Shown piece after piece: positions 35,582 to 45,140 of a stretch of 64,000 nucleotides of DNA. Origin of the DNA: Streptomyces sp. cg36 (GTDB lineage: Bacteria; Actinomycetota; Actinomycetes; Streptomycetales; Streptomycetaceae); NCBI RefSeq assembly GCF_041080675.1, contig NZ_CP163520.1:62001-126000 (forward strand), written 5' to 3'. Each line of letters starts with the position of its first letter. Positions within the stretch are counted from its first letter, which is position 1. Both the position numbers and the translations under genes were made by a program. Below the pieces are notes generated by a model that made no database searches, was not told the DNA's origin, and saw only the letters and a list, made by a program, of their open reading frames with translations.

Positions 35582-38500
35582 ATGGTGGCGCGGCCCGAGA
35601 AACCTTTGGACCCGGGAGCGGGGCCGGTCGCGGAGTTCGCCGAGGAGCTGCGCCGACTGCGCCGCGACGCCCGGCTGTCGTACCGGGAGTTGGCCGACAA
35701 GACCGGGTACTCGCCCTCCACGCTCTCCCAGGCGGCGGGCGGCGAGAAACTGCCCTCCCTGGCCGTCGCCCTCGCCTACGTCGAGGCATGCGGCACCGGT
35801 GCCGACCTCGACGCGTGGGAGGCGCGGTGGCACCTGGCCGAGCGGGCCGTACGCCGCGAGACCGCGGCGGCCCGCACGGACGCCGAACCGGACGCACCCA
35901 CGCCGTACCGCGGGCTGACCCGCTACGAGCCGGGCGACAGCGCTCTCTTCTTCGGCCGGGGCGCCCTGACCGACCAACTGGTCGCCCTGGTGGCCCGGGA
36001 GCGGGTGAGCGTGGTGGTGGGGCCGTCCGGGAGCGGCAAGTCCTCGCTCCTGCGCGCCGGTCTCCTCCCCCGTCTCCAACGCCCCGGCCCCACCGGCGAA
36101 CCGGGCTTCGCGGCCCTGCGGATCTGCACCCCGGGCCCCCGCCCGGCCACCGAGCACGAGAAGCTCTTCACCCCTGCCGCGAGCCTCCGTCCCGCCGACG
36201 GCGTCGCGCAGGACACCCTCCTGGTCATCGACCAGTTCGAGGAGGTCTTCACCCTCTGCCAGGACGCGGACGGACGCGATGCGTTCCTCGGGCGGATCCT
36301 GGACGCCCGGAGCCCCGGCAGCCGGCTGCGCGTGGTGCTGGGGGTGCGCGCCGACTTCTACACCCACTGCCTCCAGCACCCCGGCCTCGCCACCGTGCTG
36401 CGTGACGCGCACCTTCCGGTCGGTCCCATGGCGCCGGACGAACTGCGAGAAGCGATCACCAAACCTCCGGCGGCCCATGGCGTGATCGTGGAACGCCCCC
36501 TGACCACCCGTCTCATCAAAGACGTATCGGCCGAACCCGGCGCGCTCCCACTGATGTCGCACGCGCTGCTGGAGACCTGGCATCACCGCACCGCCCGTAC
36601 CCTCAGCCTGCACGCCTACGAGGCGGCGGGCGGACTCGACGGCGCGGTGGCCCGTACCGCCGAAACCCTCTACACCGGCCTCGACGACGCCCAGGCCCTC
36701 CTCGCCCGCCGGGTCCTGCTCCGCCTGATCACCCCCGGCGACGGGACACCCGACACCCGCCGCCCCGTCACCCGCGACGAGATCGGGGCGGACGGCCCCG
36801 GCGACACCACCACCGTCCTCGACCACCTCGCCCGCGCCCGGCTGATCACCCTCGACGACGACCGGATCGACCTCGCCCACGAGGCCCTGATCACCGCCTG
36901 GCCCCGGCTCGCCGGGTGGATCGAGGAGGACCGGGACCGGCTGCGCGCCCACCGTCAGCTCACCGACGCCGCCCAGAGCTGGCGCGAACAGGACCGGGAC
37001 CGGGGGGTGTTACTGCGGGGCGGCCGACTGGAGACCCTGGGGAAGACGTTCGCAGCCGGTGACGGTACGGCGGAGCTGACCGGGCTGGAGCGCGAGTTCC
37101 TCACGGCCAGCCGCACCGCGGCCACCCGGGAGCGCAGGCTCAAGCACGCGGCCACCGTGTCGCTGGCGGTTCTGGTGGTGCTGGCTCTGGTGGCGGCCGT
37201 ACTCGCCTGGGGCCAGCGCCAGGACGCCGAGGCCGCCCAGCGTCAGGCCCAGTCCCGCCAACTGGCGGCCCAGTCGCAGACACTGCTGGCCACCGACGCC
37301 GACCTCGCCTCCCTGCTGGCCGTCGCCGCCTACCGCGCAAGCCCCACCGCGGAGGCGTCCACCGCTCTGTACGCGGCCGCCGCCCTGCCGCTCCAGCGCC
37401 GCCTCGTTCCCGACGCCTCCGAGGGCAAGGCGACCACCGTGGCCTTCGCGCCCGACGGGCGGACCGTGGCGGTCGGCACAGCTCGCGGCGTACTGCGGCT
37501 GTGGGACACCGCCACGGGCCGCTCCCGCTCGCTGGCCAGGACCGCCGGTGCGGTAGGCGCCCTGGCGTTCTCACCCGACGGCCGGTCCCTGGCCGTCGGT
37601 GCGAAGGGCTCCGTACGCGTGTGGGACACCGTCACCGGCAGGGCGGAGGCGCAGTTCGCCTTCACGGACCTGCCCGACGGGCCGGACGGCCTCGCCTACG
37701 ACCGCGACGGGCGCACGCTCACCATCAGCCTGGGCCACGGCACGATACGCCGGTGGGAGCCGTCGACCGGCCGGGCGCGCACCGTGCTGGTCGGCGCGCT
37801 GGACCTGCCCGCTGTGAGCGGCGACCCGAACGCCGCTGCCCCGGACGGGTACGACGCGACGGTACGGCTGAAGGATCCGGCCGACGGCCAGGAGCGCACC
37901 ATCGCGGTGGGCACCCACATCAGTCGCCCGCCGGCGGTGAGCCCGGACGGCGACACCGTCGCCCTGGGCCACGACGACGGGGCGGTACGGCTGAGGAACG
38001 TGCGCACCGGACGTACGGAGGCGACGCTGAAGCAGGATTCCGGCAGGGTCGAGCTGCTGCGGTTCAGCCCGGACGGCCGGACCGTCGTCACGGGATACGC
38101 CAGCGGGCCCGTACGGCTGTGGAACCGCGACAACGGCGACGTACGGACGCTCACGGACAGCACGGGGACGTACGACGCGGTGTTCAGTGCCGACGGCAGC
38201 ACCCTGGCGACCGGCACCTCCGACGGCCTCCCGGGACAGGGGGGCGTCACCGTCCGGGACGCAGCCACCGGAAGCATCACCGCCACCCTCGCCGGATACA
38301 GCGGCCGTCCGGGCGCGCTGACGGCCGCACCCGACGGGCACGCCGTCGCGTCCGTCGACAGCGAGGGCACGGTCCGCCTCGTCGACGTCACCCGCAGCCG
38401 TCGCACCCGCACCCTGTACACCGCCGGCACCACCAAGATAGGTGCCCTCGCCCTCAGCCCCGACGGCCGCAGCCTGGCCGTCGGTGACGCCACCGCACGG

Positions 38501-39631
38501 GTGTGGGACACCGCGACGGGACGCCCGCGCGCCACCCTGCCCGACCGTGCGCGCATGGGCGAGCTCCAGGAGCTGGCCTTCACCCCGGACAGCCGCGCCC
38601 TCGCGGCCACCGGCGCCCTGGACACCCGGCTGTGGGAGCCGGCTTCGGACCACGTCCTGACCGGCCGGTCCGACGCCCCCGACGGAGTCGTCGGCACGGC
38701 GCTCAGCCCGGACGGCCGCACCCGAGCCACCATCGCGGCCCGCACGGGCGCGGTGACCCTGTGGGACATCGCCTCCGGACGCGTGCGCGCCACCCTGCCG
38801 CGCAGCGAGAACCGGTCCGCCGTCCTGTCCTTCAGCCCCGACGGCCGCACCGTGGCCACCGCCGACGGCACCGCACTGCGCCTGTGGGACAGCACGACCG
38901 GGCAGCTGCGCACCACCCTCACCCCGCCCCACCCGGCGGACACCGCGTCCCGCCCGAGCGGGCTCGCCACGCGGGACGAACTGTGCGGCGGCGTACGGAC
39001 GATGGCCTTCAGCCCGGACGGCCGGACGCTGGCCAGCAGTGACGGCCGACGGGTGCTGGTCTGGGACGTCGCCACGGGCCGGGTCCGCACCGCCTACACC
39101 GGCCCGTGCGACACGCTCGGAGCACAGCGGCTCGGCTTCACCCACCTGGTGTTCAGCCCGGACGGCCGCACCCTGGCCGCGCCGTACGGCAATCAGGTGC
39201 GGCTGTGGGACGTGACCGCGGGACGCGACCTGGCCACCCTGACCGGCCACAGCGGCACCGTCCAGGACATCGCCTTCGCCCCCGACGGGCGCACCCTGGC
39301 CACCGCCGGCAGCGACCGCACCGTACGCCTGTGGGATACGGCCGGGCACCACGCCCTCGCCACGCTCACCGGGCACACCGGTGCGGTGACCAAGGTCCTC
39401 TACAGCCGCGACGGCGGCAGCCTGTTCACCGTCGGCGACGACGGGACCCTGCGGCAGTGGGGCCTCTCGCTCACCGACCCGGCGGCGGCCGTCCGCAAGA
39501 TCTGCGCGGCATCCGGCCGCGAGCTGACCACCTTGGAGCAGTCCACCTACTTCCCCGGACAGCACCCGCGCTCTCTTTGCCCCACGACGTACGGGGCGTC
39601 GGGGGCGTCCACCGCAACCCCCGCCGACTGA
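35582..39631 (+). CDS. HTH-nSTAND NTPase-WD40 signalling protein
   Basis: This 1349-residue protein has an N-terminal XRE-type HTH at about 12-70 (SYRELADKTGYSPSTLSQAA). A STAND-type P-loop NTPase follows at about 110-500, with Walker A GPSGSGKSS (147-155) and Walker B TLLVID (D217), then QFEEVF. A winged-helix region (LAHEALITAWPRLAGW) comes next. A transmembrane segment lies near 526-545 (VSLAVLVVLALVAAVLAW). About 16 WD40-type repeats fill the C-terminal half (VRLWDTATG-like endings, with FSPDGRTLA starts), enough for two propellers. STAND proteins are switch ATPases whose repeats sense ligands. The combination with HTH and membrane anchor implies signalling to transcription from the membrane. 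GGGGG lies before the ATG. No effector domain is visible, so defence function is only possible. Confidence 0.93.
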   Translation: MVARPEKPLDPGAGPVAEFAEELRRLRRDARLSYRELADKTGYSPSTLSQAAGGEKLPSLAVALAYVEACGTGADLDAWEARWHLAERAVRRETAAARTDAEPDAPTPYRGLTRYEPGDSALFFGRGALTDQLVALVARERVSVVVGPSGSGKSSLLRAGLLPRLQRPGPTGEPGFAALRICTPGPRPATEHEKLFTPAASLRPADGVAQDTLLVIDQFEEVFTLCQDADGRDAFLGRILDARSPGSRLRVVLGVRADFYTHCLQHPGLATVLRDAHLPVGPMAPDELREAITKPPAAHGVIVERPLTTRLIKDVSAEPGALPLMSHALLETWHHRTARTLSLHAYEAAGGLDGAVARTAETLYTGLDDAQALLARRVLLRLITPGDGTPDTRRPVTRDEIGADGPGDTTTVLDHLARARLITLDDDRIDLAHEALITAWPRLAGWIEEDRDRLRAHRQLTDAAQSWREQDRDRGVLLRGGRLETLGKTFAAGDGTAELTGLEREFLTASRTAATRERRLKHAATVSLAVLVVLALVAAVLAWGQRQDAEAAQRQAQSRQLAAQSQTLLATDADLASLLAVAAYRASPTAEASTALYAAAALPLQRRLVPDASEGKATTVAFAPDGRTVAVGTARGVLRLWDTATGRSRSLARTAGAVGALAFSPDGRSLAVGAKGSVRVWDTVTGRAEAQFAFTDLPDGPDGLAYDRDGRTLTISLGHGTIRRWEPSTGRARTVLVGALDLPAVSGDPNAAAPDGYDATVRLKDPADGQERTIAVGTHISRPPAVSPDGDTVALGHDDGAVRLRNVRTGRTEATLKQDSGRVELLRFSPDGRTVVTGYASGPVRLWNRDNGDVRTLTDSTGTYDAVFSADGSTLATGTSDGLPGQGGVTVRDAATGSITATLAGYSGRPGALTAAPDGHAVASVDSEGTVRLVDVTRSRRTRTLYTAGTTKIGALALSPDGRSLAVGDATARVWDTATGRPRATLPDRARMGELQELAFTPDSRALAATGALDTRLWEPASDHVLTGRSDAPDGVVGTALSPDGRTRATIAARTGAVTLWDIASGRVRATLPRSENRSAVLSFSPDGRTVATADGTALRLWDSTTGQLRTTLTPPHPADTASRPSGLATRDELCGGVRTMAFSPDGRTLASSDGRRVLVWDVATGRVRTAYTGPCDTLGAQRLGFTHLVFSPDGRTLAAPYGNQVRLWDVTAGRDLATLTGHSGTVQDIAFAPDGRTLATAGSDRTVRLWDTAGHHALATLTGHTGAVTKVLYSRDGGSLFTVGDDGTLRQWGLSLTDPAAAVRKICAASGRELTTLEQSTYFPGQHPRSLCPTTYGASGASTATPAD

Positions 39632-39643
39632 CGGGCCGATGCG

Positions 39644-39679
39644 ATTGTTCGGCCCCCGGAGAGCGGGTCGCCGAACAAT
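39644..39679 (+). terminator. hairpin after the nSTAND gene
   Basis: A 10-bp stem, ATTGTTCGGC and GCCGAACAAT with a 16-nt loop, begins 12 nt after the stop. It may terminate the nSTAND transcript or act as a leader element of the next gene. Confidence 0.5.
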
Positions 39680-39755
39680 ATCCGGCCTGGTGGGCTGGTC
39701 CTGCCTCGGACGAACGAGCCGAGCGCAATCCCGACACCACCAAGCAGAGGAACCC

Positions 39756-40217
39756 ATGCGCATACCCAAGACACTCGCCATCGCCATGCTCGCCGCGGCG
39801 GGCGCCACCGCCGCTGTGGCGCCGGCTTCGGCCACCGCTACCGTGGCCCCGGCCTCAGCCAAGGCCAGCGTGGCCCCGGCTTCGATCACCGCGAAGCCCT
39901 TCGCCGGGCCCGAGAAGATCGAAGCCCTGAAGCTGACCGCTCCGACCACCGTGGAGTTCAGCTACCGGTGCAACCCGGGCGCGCCCCGCCGGATCAACGT
40001 CGGGCTCACCGCACCGGGCACGGACTTCGACTTGTGGATTCCGGCCCAGAACGTCGTCTGCAACGGCAAGGACCAGCATGCCAAGGTGGTGCTCACCAAG
40101 TCGCAGTTCGGCAAGGACCGCAAGCTCAAGCCGGGCGACAAGGCCACGGTGTGGCTGCGGTTCTACGACGGTCCCAGCGACGATGTGATGCAGATGCGCG
40201 AGATGACCGCGAGCTGA
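39756..40217 (+). CDS. small secreted hypothetical protein
   Basis: This 153-residue protein has a signal peptide (RIPKTLAIAMLAAAGATAA, then VAPASATA). Near-repeats of VAPASA with short linkers follow, and then a beta-rich domain with two cysteines (VEFSYRCNPGAPRRINVGLT, WIPAQNVVCNGKDQHAK, KATVWLRFYDGPSDDVMQM). The cysteines probably pair. No named family is recognised; it resembles small Streptomyces secreted proteins of unknown role. ATG 39756 is chosen for GAGGAA 6 nt upstream. A strong terminator follows, so it is monocistronic or ends the nSTAND transcript. Confidence 0.82.
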   Translation: MRIPKTLAIAMLAAAGATAAVAPASATATVAPASAKASVAPASITAKPFAGPEKIEALKLTAPTTVEFSYRCNPGAPRRINVGLTAPGTDFDLWIPAQNVVCNGKDQHAKVVLTKSQFGKDRKLKPGDKATVWLRFYDGPSDDVMQMREMTAS

Positions 40218-40236
40218 CGTCCCTGACGGCTGATCC

Positions 40237-40270
40237 GGGGATCCCCCTCCACCACAGGAGGGGGATCCCC
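40237..40270 (+). terminator. strong terminator of the small secreted protein gene
   Basis: A perfect 14-bp stem, GGGGATCCCCCTCC and its complement with a 6-nt loop, begins 19 nt after the stop. Confidence 0.8.
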
Positions 40271-40574
40271 CCCGTCCCGTGCCCGCGCACAGGAACAGGG
40301 AAGACTTCCGCCAGGGATGTCGAGATCCCACAACGGCTCCGTCCCCGTGGTGAAGGCGGCCACAGTGGATCGCACCAGAACCGAATGGCTCGAGCTGCGC
40401 CCGCTCCTGTCCGCTGCGCCCACCGTCACGGACTGACCACATCCCTCACTACGACCAGCCTGCCGCCTTCACCCCGCTCCTCCGCCTCGATGCACTGCTC
40501 GGCACCCACTTCGTCGGCCGCTTCACCGAGCCCGACGGTCCGTGGCACCGCGCTGCGTCAACACGTGCTTCGCG
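40271..40574. other. gene debris, no supported gene
   Basis: About 300 nt. One frame (YDQPAAFTPLLRLDALLGTH) is protein-like near 40450-40540 but has no start or family I can name. Confidence 0.35.
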
Positions 40575-41416
40575 CCGAGCGTGACCTGCCCCGGCTACCC
40601 CGCACAGGTGTGGACACCTCGTATCAGCGGCGGTGCGCCATGCACCTTCGACACCGGCTCCGTTGACGGTGTCGGCTACTTCTGGGGCCTGGACGACCCC
40701 GACCCCACCAAGCTCGTCAAGGGCTCCGCGGGCGAGGGCGACAACCCCCTGACCGCCACCATCGTCCCCAACTATGGCCCGCACACCCTCTACGTGGCGG
40801 CGGTCGACCGGGGAGGCAACATCTCCGCGGTCACGGAGTACCCCTTCAACGTCGGGTACGGAAGCCTGAACAGCCCGGCCGACGGCGACGCCATCGCCAG
40901 TTCGGCCGACGGCGAGAGCACCGGCCGTCCCCTCACGCTCGAAAGCGTGGCGCCGTCGGACAAGTACGGCGTGACCTACCGCTACAAGGCGATCGACACC
41001 GACACCTGGACGGCCGTACCGGTCGGTGACGTCACCACGGCCACCGGCGGCGCCCCCGCCTCCTGGCCGCTGAAGCGGACGGACACGGCCGCTCCGGTCC
41101 CCTCGCTCAGCTGGAACGCCGCCAAGACGGCCAAGGACGCGGGCCTCACGGCGGGCGGGTTCCAGGTCGTCGCCTGCTTCACCGACAAGACCACCGGGAA
41201 CGAGCAGTGCTCCGGCATGTCGACCATCGCCGTGAAGGACCCCGGCGTGCCCGAGGACACCGACTGGACTCCGCTGCCCGCCGCGACCTGCCAGGAGCTC
41301 AGCGCCTCCGGCGCCGGGGACTTCGACGAGGACTGCGGAGTCGGCTCGAGGCTAACTTCTGGGTCCGGATCGACGCGTGGCCGGCAGGCGGGGTCAGCCT
41401 GCGCAACGGTCGTTGA
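40575..41416 (+). pseudogene. fragment of a large secreted repeat/LamG-type protein
   Basis: From about 40590 to 41340 one frame reads like the Fn3/Ig-like repeats of Streptomyces LamG- or Rhs-type extracellular proteins. It contains APCTFDTGSVDGVGYFWGLD, then HTLYVAAVDRGGNISAVTEY, VAPSDKYGVTYRYKAIDT and QVVACFTDKTTGNEQCSGMS. There is no signal peptide or start, and the coding character collapses after GAGDFDEDCG near 41340. Both ends are missing, so this is an internal piece of a larger gene. The family assignment is by pattern. Confidence 0.6.
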
Positions 41417-41703
41417 CCTACGAAACGTCGCCGTCCAGGGGGCAGTCTCATCCGCCCGGCAGCCGCTCGGGCCTGGACGCCCGAGCGGGCCGACCAAGGG
41501 CGCCGACGGTTCCTCGACCGTGACGTGGACGAGGACGCGTGACGCCGTGCCGTGTGGGGGACTCCCATCAGTCGGTGATCACGCAGTTGGAAAACGGGCG
41601 TACCGGGCCGGACGGGCCCTCCGGCGCTGATGGACCGACTGCCGGTGCAGGCTGGCGCCCTCTGCCGGGTCCCCGCCCTTGCCAGGACCGCTCAGCTCTC
41701 ATT

Positions 41704-41719
41704 ATCTTGACGCCAAGAT
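41704..41719. promoter_or_regulatory. perfect inverted repeat upstream of the VOC gene
   Basis: ATCTTG-ACGC-CAAGAT is a perfect 6-4-6 palindrome 20 nt before the VOC-protein start. It resembles MarR-family operators, but no MarR gene adjoins it; the regulator is probably elsewhere. Confidence 0.5.
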
Positions 41720-41739
41720 TTCTTGGTGGAGGAGAAGTT

Positions 41740-42132
41740 GTGGCTCTGGGAACGCTCGGATACTCCTTGGACGGCCTGCATCACGTGCAGCTCGCGATCC
41801 CTCCAGGCGCTGAGGACCTCTGCCGCGAGTTCTGGGGAGACGTTCTCGGCATGGCAGAGGTCGAGAAGCCGCCGGCGCTGGCGGCTCGTGGCGGGTGCTG
41901 GTTCCGAGGTGGTGGCCTGGAGATCCACTTGGGCGTTGAAGGGGACTTCCGCCCGAACAGGAAAGCGCATCCCGGCATCCTTGTGACCTCGCTCCAGGCG
42001 CTCGCCAAGCGATTGGAGGACAAAGGAGTGAGCGTCACCTGGGATGACAACTTTCCTGGTCACGATCGCTTCTATGCGTTCGACAAGTTGGGCAATCGGC
42101 TCGAGTTCCTCGAACCCGTCCGCGATGTCTGA
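41740..42132 (+). CDS. VOC-family (glyoxalase-like) protein
   Basis: This 130-residue protein has two half-VOC modules: LDGLHHVQLAIPPGAEDLCR, a usual start with a metal-ligand histidine, and FYAFDKLGNRLEFLEPV, with a glutamate near the C-terminus. Middle elements are WFRGGGLEIHLGVEG and HPGILVTSLQALAKRLEDKG. The histidine and glutamate are consistent with a metal-dependent enzyme of the glyoxalase/dioxygenase superfamily. GTG 41740 is chosen for GGAGGAG 5 nt upstream. The promoter carries a MarR-like palindrome. The substrate is unknown. Confidence 0.92.
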   Translation: MALGTLGYSLDGLHHVQLAIPPGAEDLCREFWGDVLGMAEVEKPPALAARGGCWFRGGGLEIHLGVEGDFRPNRKAHPGILVTSLQALAKRLEDKGVSVTWDDNFPGHDRFYAFDKLGNRLEFLEPVRDV

Positions 42133-42484
42133 CGCCGCATGATCAGGGCGTCTTCTTCGCCCAGTGGCTGGTGCCGGGCCTTTTGCGGGTGAGGCGTCGG
42201 GTCATCATGGTGATGAGCACCCCGTCCAGGTGAGCTGTGGACAGCACCGAGTCGCCAGGTGCGGATGCGCCTGCCGAAGGCGAATCCACCAACGGTGGTA
42301 CGGCAGTTGGCGTTGCTGGCCGGTCAGCGATGACTGCAGCCGCAGGTAAGCGGAGCCGGATCTGCGCCCGGCCTCCACGCAATCGCTCCGTCGGCGGCCT
42401 GGCCCCTTCCATCGGGCCCTGGCAGCCTTCCCGGTGGTGTTCTCATCCAGCACCACTGTTTCCGCCGCCGAAGGAGGGACTCTC
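42133..42484. other. intergenic region, no supported gene
   Basis: About 350 nt between the VOC and P450 genes. A minus-strand frame near 42200-42330 (LTGQQRQLPYHRWWIRLRQA) might be transposase debris, but I cannot support it. Confidence 0.35.
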
Positions 42485-43747
42485 ATGAGCGCCGACACTC
42501 CGTTCGTCCTGGACCCCGCCGGCCGCGACCGGGCGGGCGAGGACGCAGCGCTCCGCGCACGCGGGCCCCTCACCCGCGTCGATGTGCTGGGCATCGAGGC
42601 GTGGGCTGTCACCGACCCGGCCCTGATCCGCCAACTCCTCACTGACCCACGGGTGTCCAAGGATCCACGGCAGCACTGGCCGCGCTTCCCCCAGGACATC
42701 GTCGGGAAATGGCCGCTCGCCTTATGGGTGGCGGTGGAGAACATGTTCACCGCCTACGGCGGCGACCACCGGCGGCTGCGCCGCCTGATCAGCCCCGCCT
42801 TCAGCGCCCGGCGCATCACCCACCTCGCCCCCCGCATCCAGGAGATCACCGAGGCTCTCCTCGACGACTTGGACCAGATTCCGCCGGGAGAAGCAGCCGA
42901 TCTGCGGGAACGGTTCGCGCTGCCACTACCGATCCAGGTCATCGCCCACCTCATGGGCCTTCCCCCCAGCACGGTCAGCGACCTGCGTCACCTCGTCGAC
43001 CGTGTCTTTGACACCACCCTCGCCCCCGAAGAAGCACAAGCCAACACCGCACAGCTGTACGCCCTCCTGAGCAACCTGATCACCGCCAAACGCCGGCAGC
43101 CGGGCGAAGACCTCACCAGCGACCTGCTGGCCACTCCGACCGACACCGACGAACACCCCCTCACCGGACAAGAGCTGCTGGACACCCTGCTGCTGGTCAT
43201 CAGCGCCGGATACGAGACCACCGTCAACCTGATCGACCAGGCCATCACCGCCCTGCTCACCCACCCCGAACAACGGGCCCTCATCGATACTGGTGCCGTG
43301 ACGTGGGAAAGGGTCGTCGAGGAGACGCTGCGCCACCAGGCCCCCGTCGCCCACCTCCCGCTGCGCTACGCCGTCCAGGACATCCCCCTGGACGGTGTCA
43401 CCATCGCCCAGGGCGAGGCGATCCTCATCTCCTACGCCGCAGCCGGCCGCCACCCCGCCCTCCACGAACAGGCCGACACCTTCGACCTTGAACGCCTCTC
43501 CAGCGAACACCTGGCCTTCGGCCACGGAGTCCACTTCTGCCTCGGCGCGCCGCTGGCCCGCCTGGAAGCCACCAGCGGCCTGCGCGCCCTGTTCACCCGC
43601 CACCCCCACCTGGCCCTCGCGGTCCCTGCCGACCGACTGCGGCCGTGGCCCTCGTTCATCGCCAACGGCCACGCCACCCTGCCTGTCCTGCTGCACCCCG
43701 ACCCCAGCGCCCCGACATCCTCCCGAGAGCCCGAGGCAGGCACCTGA
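42485..43747 (+). CDS. cytochrome P450 (CYP107-like)
   Basis: This 420-residue soluble bacterial P450 has the I-helix AGYETT (241-246), ExxR E280-T-L-R283, and the heme ligand C352 in [15 protein letters not shown]. The I-helix has Glu-Thr as usual for oxygen activation. Length and layout fit CYP105/107-type monooxygenases that hydroxylate small molecules or secondary metabolites. GGAGG lies 9 nt before the ATG. No ferredoxin or reductase gene adjoins it, so redox partners are supplied elsewhere. It is separated from its neighbours, and no biosynthetic cluster is evident. The substrate is unknown. Confidence 0.95.
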   Translation: MSADTPFVLDPAGRDRAGEDAALRARGPLTRVDVLGIEAWAVTDPALIRQLLTDPRVSKDPRQHWPRFPQDIVGKWPLALWVAVENMFTAYGGDHRRLRRLISPAFSARRITHLAPRIQEITEALLDDLDQIPPGEAADLRERFALPLPIQVIAHLMGLPPSTVSDLRHLVDRVFDTTLAPEEAQANTAQLYALLSNLITAKRRQPGEDLTSDLLATPTDTDEHPLTGQELLDTLLLVISAGYETTVNLIDQAITALLTHPEQRALIDTGAVTWERVVEETLRHQAPVAHLPLRYAVQDIPLDGVTIAQGEAILISYAAAGRHPALHEQADTFDLERLSSEHLAFGHGVHFCLGAPLARLEATSGLRALFTRHPHLALAVPADRLRPWPSFIANGHATLPVLLHPDPSAPTSSREPEAGT

Positions 43748-43855
43748 CCACGAGGCCAGCACACCCTCATCCCGCTCGCCTCCCTGCTCGACGTCACCCT
43801 CCCCGGGCGCTGCGGGCCGCGCTGGAGGGGGTGCTGCGCCACGAGGGGCTGTCCT

Positions 43856-43882
43856 GAACGTCCTTACGCAGAAGGGACGTTC
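43856..43882 (+). terminator. hairpin between P450 and STAS genes
   Basis: An 8-bp stem, GAACGTCC and GGACGTTC with an 11-nt loop, about 110 nt after the P450 stop. The stretch just before it reads as a C-terminal remnant (LRAALEGVLRHEGLS). Confidence 0.5.
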
Positions 43883-43991
43883 GGCGCCATTGGCCCGAAT
43901 CCCGCACTTGAAATGCGGCCGAATTACACACTGTCACGGAGGTGCGAGGCGCCAGCGGGCTGGGCATCACGACTAGCAGGAGCTTTGTGAA

Positions 43992-44456
43992 ATGGACCCC
44001 TCTCCACGCCTCACGGATGTCACGGAGAGTAATAGATACAGGTGTCGTGCGCGTCACGGCACAACCGTTCTGAGGAGAACAGGCAGGCTCGACGTGAGCA
44101 CAGACGAACTCGCCTTCTCCGTGCGGACTCGCACGGTCGGCGGGACCTTCATCATCGAAATGCGCGGTGAGTTGGACATCCTGGCGTACCACGAATGCGC
44201 GGCGAGCCTGCGTGAGCTGACCCCCCGGGACGCCCTCGACGTGGTGCTGGACCTGCGGCCGGTGACGTTTCTGGACGCCAGTGGCATCCGGCTGCTGCTG
44301 ACCGTGCGGGACGAAGTGGCCCGCCACGGCGGCAGGCTGTGTCTGGTGCGGGCGGTTCCGCGAGTGTGGCAGGTACTGCGCATCGTCCGCCTCGACGACG
44401 TCTTCACCTCGGTCGACGACCTTCCGCCGAGTCTGACGGAGAGCGCCGCCGCGTAG
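43992..44456 (+). CDS. STAS-domain anti-sigma factor antagonist
   Basis: This 154-residue protein has a STAS domain from about residue 38: FIIEMRGELDILAYHECAAS, then VVLDLRPVTFLDASGIRLLL with the phosphorylatable serine S97 in DASGI. In the SpoIIAA/RsbV system the unphosphorylated form binds an anti-sigma factor and frees a sigma factor. It is the type of substrate that GAF-SpoIIE phosphatases (one is at about 9-10.7 kb) act on; no direct link is visible. ATG 43992 has AGGAG 9 nt upstream, but GTG 44094 would give the more usual short N-terminus. A terminator follows. The cognate anti-sigma gene is not adjacent. Confidence 0.9.
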   Translation: MDPSPRLTDVTESNRYRCRARHGTTVLRRTGRLDVSTDELAFSVRTRTVGGTFIIEMRGELDILAYHECAASLRELTPRDALDVVLDLRPVTFLDASGIRLLLTVRDEVARHGGRLCLVRAVPRVWQVLRIVRLDDVFTSVDDLPPSLTESAAA

Positions 44457-44491
44457 GCGACCGCCAGGTCACGGGGCTGGCAAGGCCGTCC

Positions 44492-44526
44492 CCATGGCTC
44501 CGCCGTGCCGGCAGGCGGAGCCATGG
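44492..44526 (+). terminator. terminator of the STAS gene
   Basis: A perfect 13-bp stem, CCATGGCTCCGCC and its complement with a 9-nt loop, starts 36 nt after the stop. Confidence 0.75.
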
Positions 44527-45140
44527 AGGCGGGGCGCCACGACCCGGTGGAGCGGAGCAGCAGGGGGTGACCGAAAGGGCCCGGCCGTGGTGGCCCAGTG
44601 GGACCCACGGGGCCCACGAGCGTTCGGTGGCTGCAAACCGGCCATGAACGCCTGCGTCTGCGCCTCGCCGGGGAGGCGCAGCCCTGGAGCGCAGGGACAC
44701 CCTGGCGGTGGCCGCATGTTCCTCGGCCTCCGCCAATGACGTGCTCTGGAGCGCCGCGCTGCCGCAGACGACGTCAGTCCGGCTCGCTGGTCGGCCTTCG
44801 CAGCGCGGGCGGCGGCCAGTTGTCCATAGGCAATGTCGCGGCCGAAGAAGCTGAGGGCGATCAGGCGGTCGGCGGCCAGGTTCCGCAGCCGCTTGCCGGG
44901 ATCGGCCCCGGTAGCGAGCCGCTGGGACGCAGGACGAAGTCGGCGGGATCGCCGGACGCCGTCTGCCGGAAGGCGGCGCGTCCGCCCGCGAGGAGGAAGT
45001 GGCAGGACGACGGCGGCCGGGCATCGGGCATGGGCACCTCGCCTTGACGTCCTCTCCTCGCTGAAGACAGCCCGCTACGGCAAACGGGTGCATTACCTGA
45101 CGTAAAGTCACATCACGTACTGACTGGTTGTCATACGGTC
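44527..45140. other. intergenic region, possible decayed minus-strand gene
   Basis: About 610 nt. On the minus strand, 44780-45030, two frames in succession read protein-like (FRQTASGDPADFVLRPSGSL, then LAADRLIALSFFGRDIAYGQ), which suggests an old frameshifted gene. No family or start is recognised. Confidence 0.35.

Noticed and set aside
37571..39949. 792-codon open frame antisense to the nSTAND WD40 region
   Set aside because: It is the reverse-complement shadow of WD repeats in high-GC DNA, with no domain and a real gene on the other strand.
44780..45030. Possible decayed minus-strand gene in two frames
   Set aside because: No named family, so reported only in the gap entry and not as a pseudogene.
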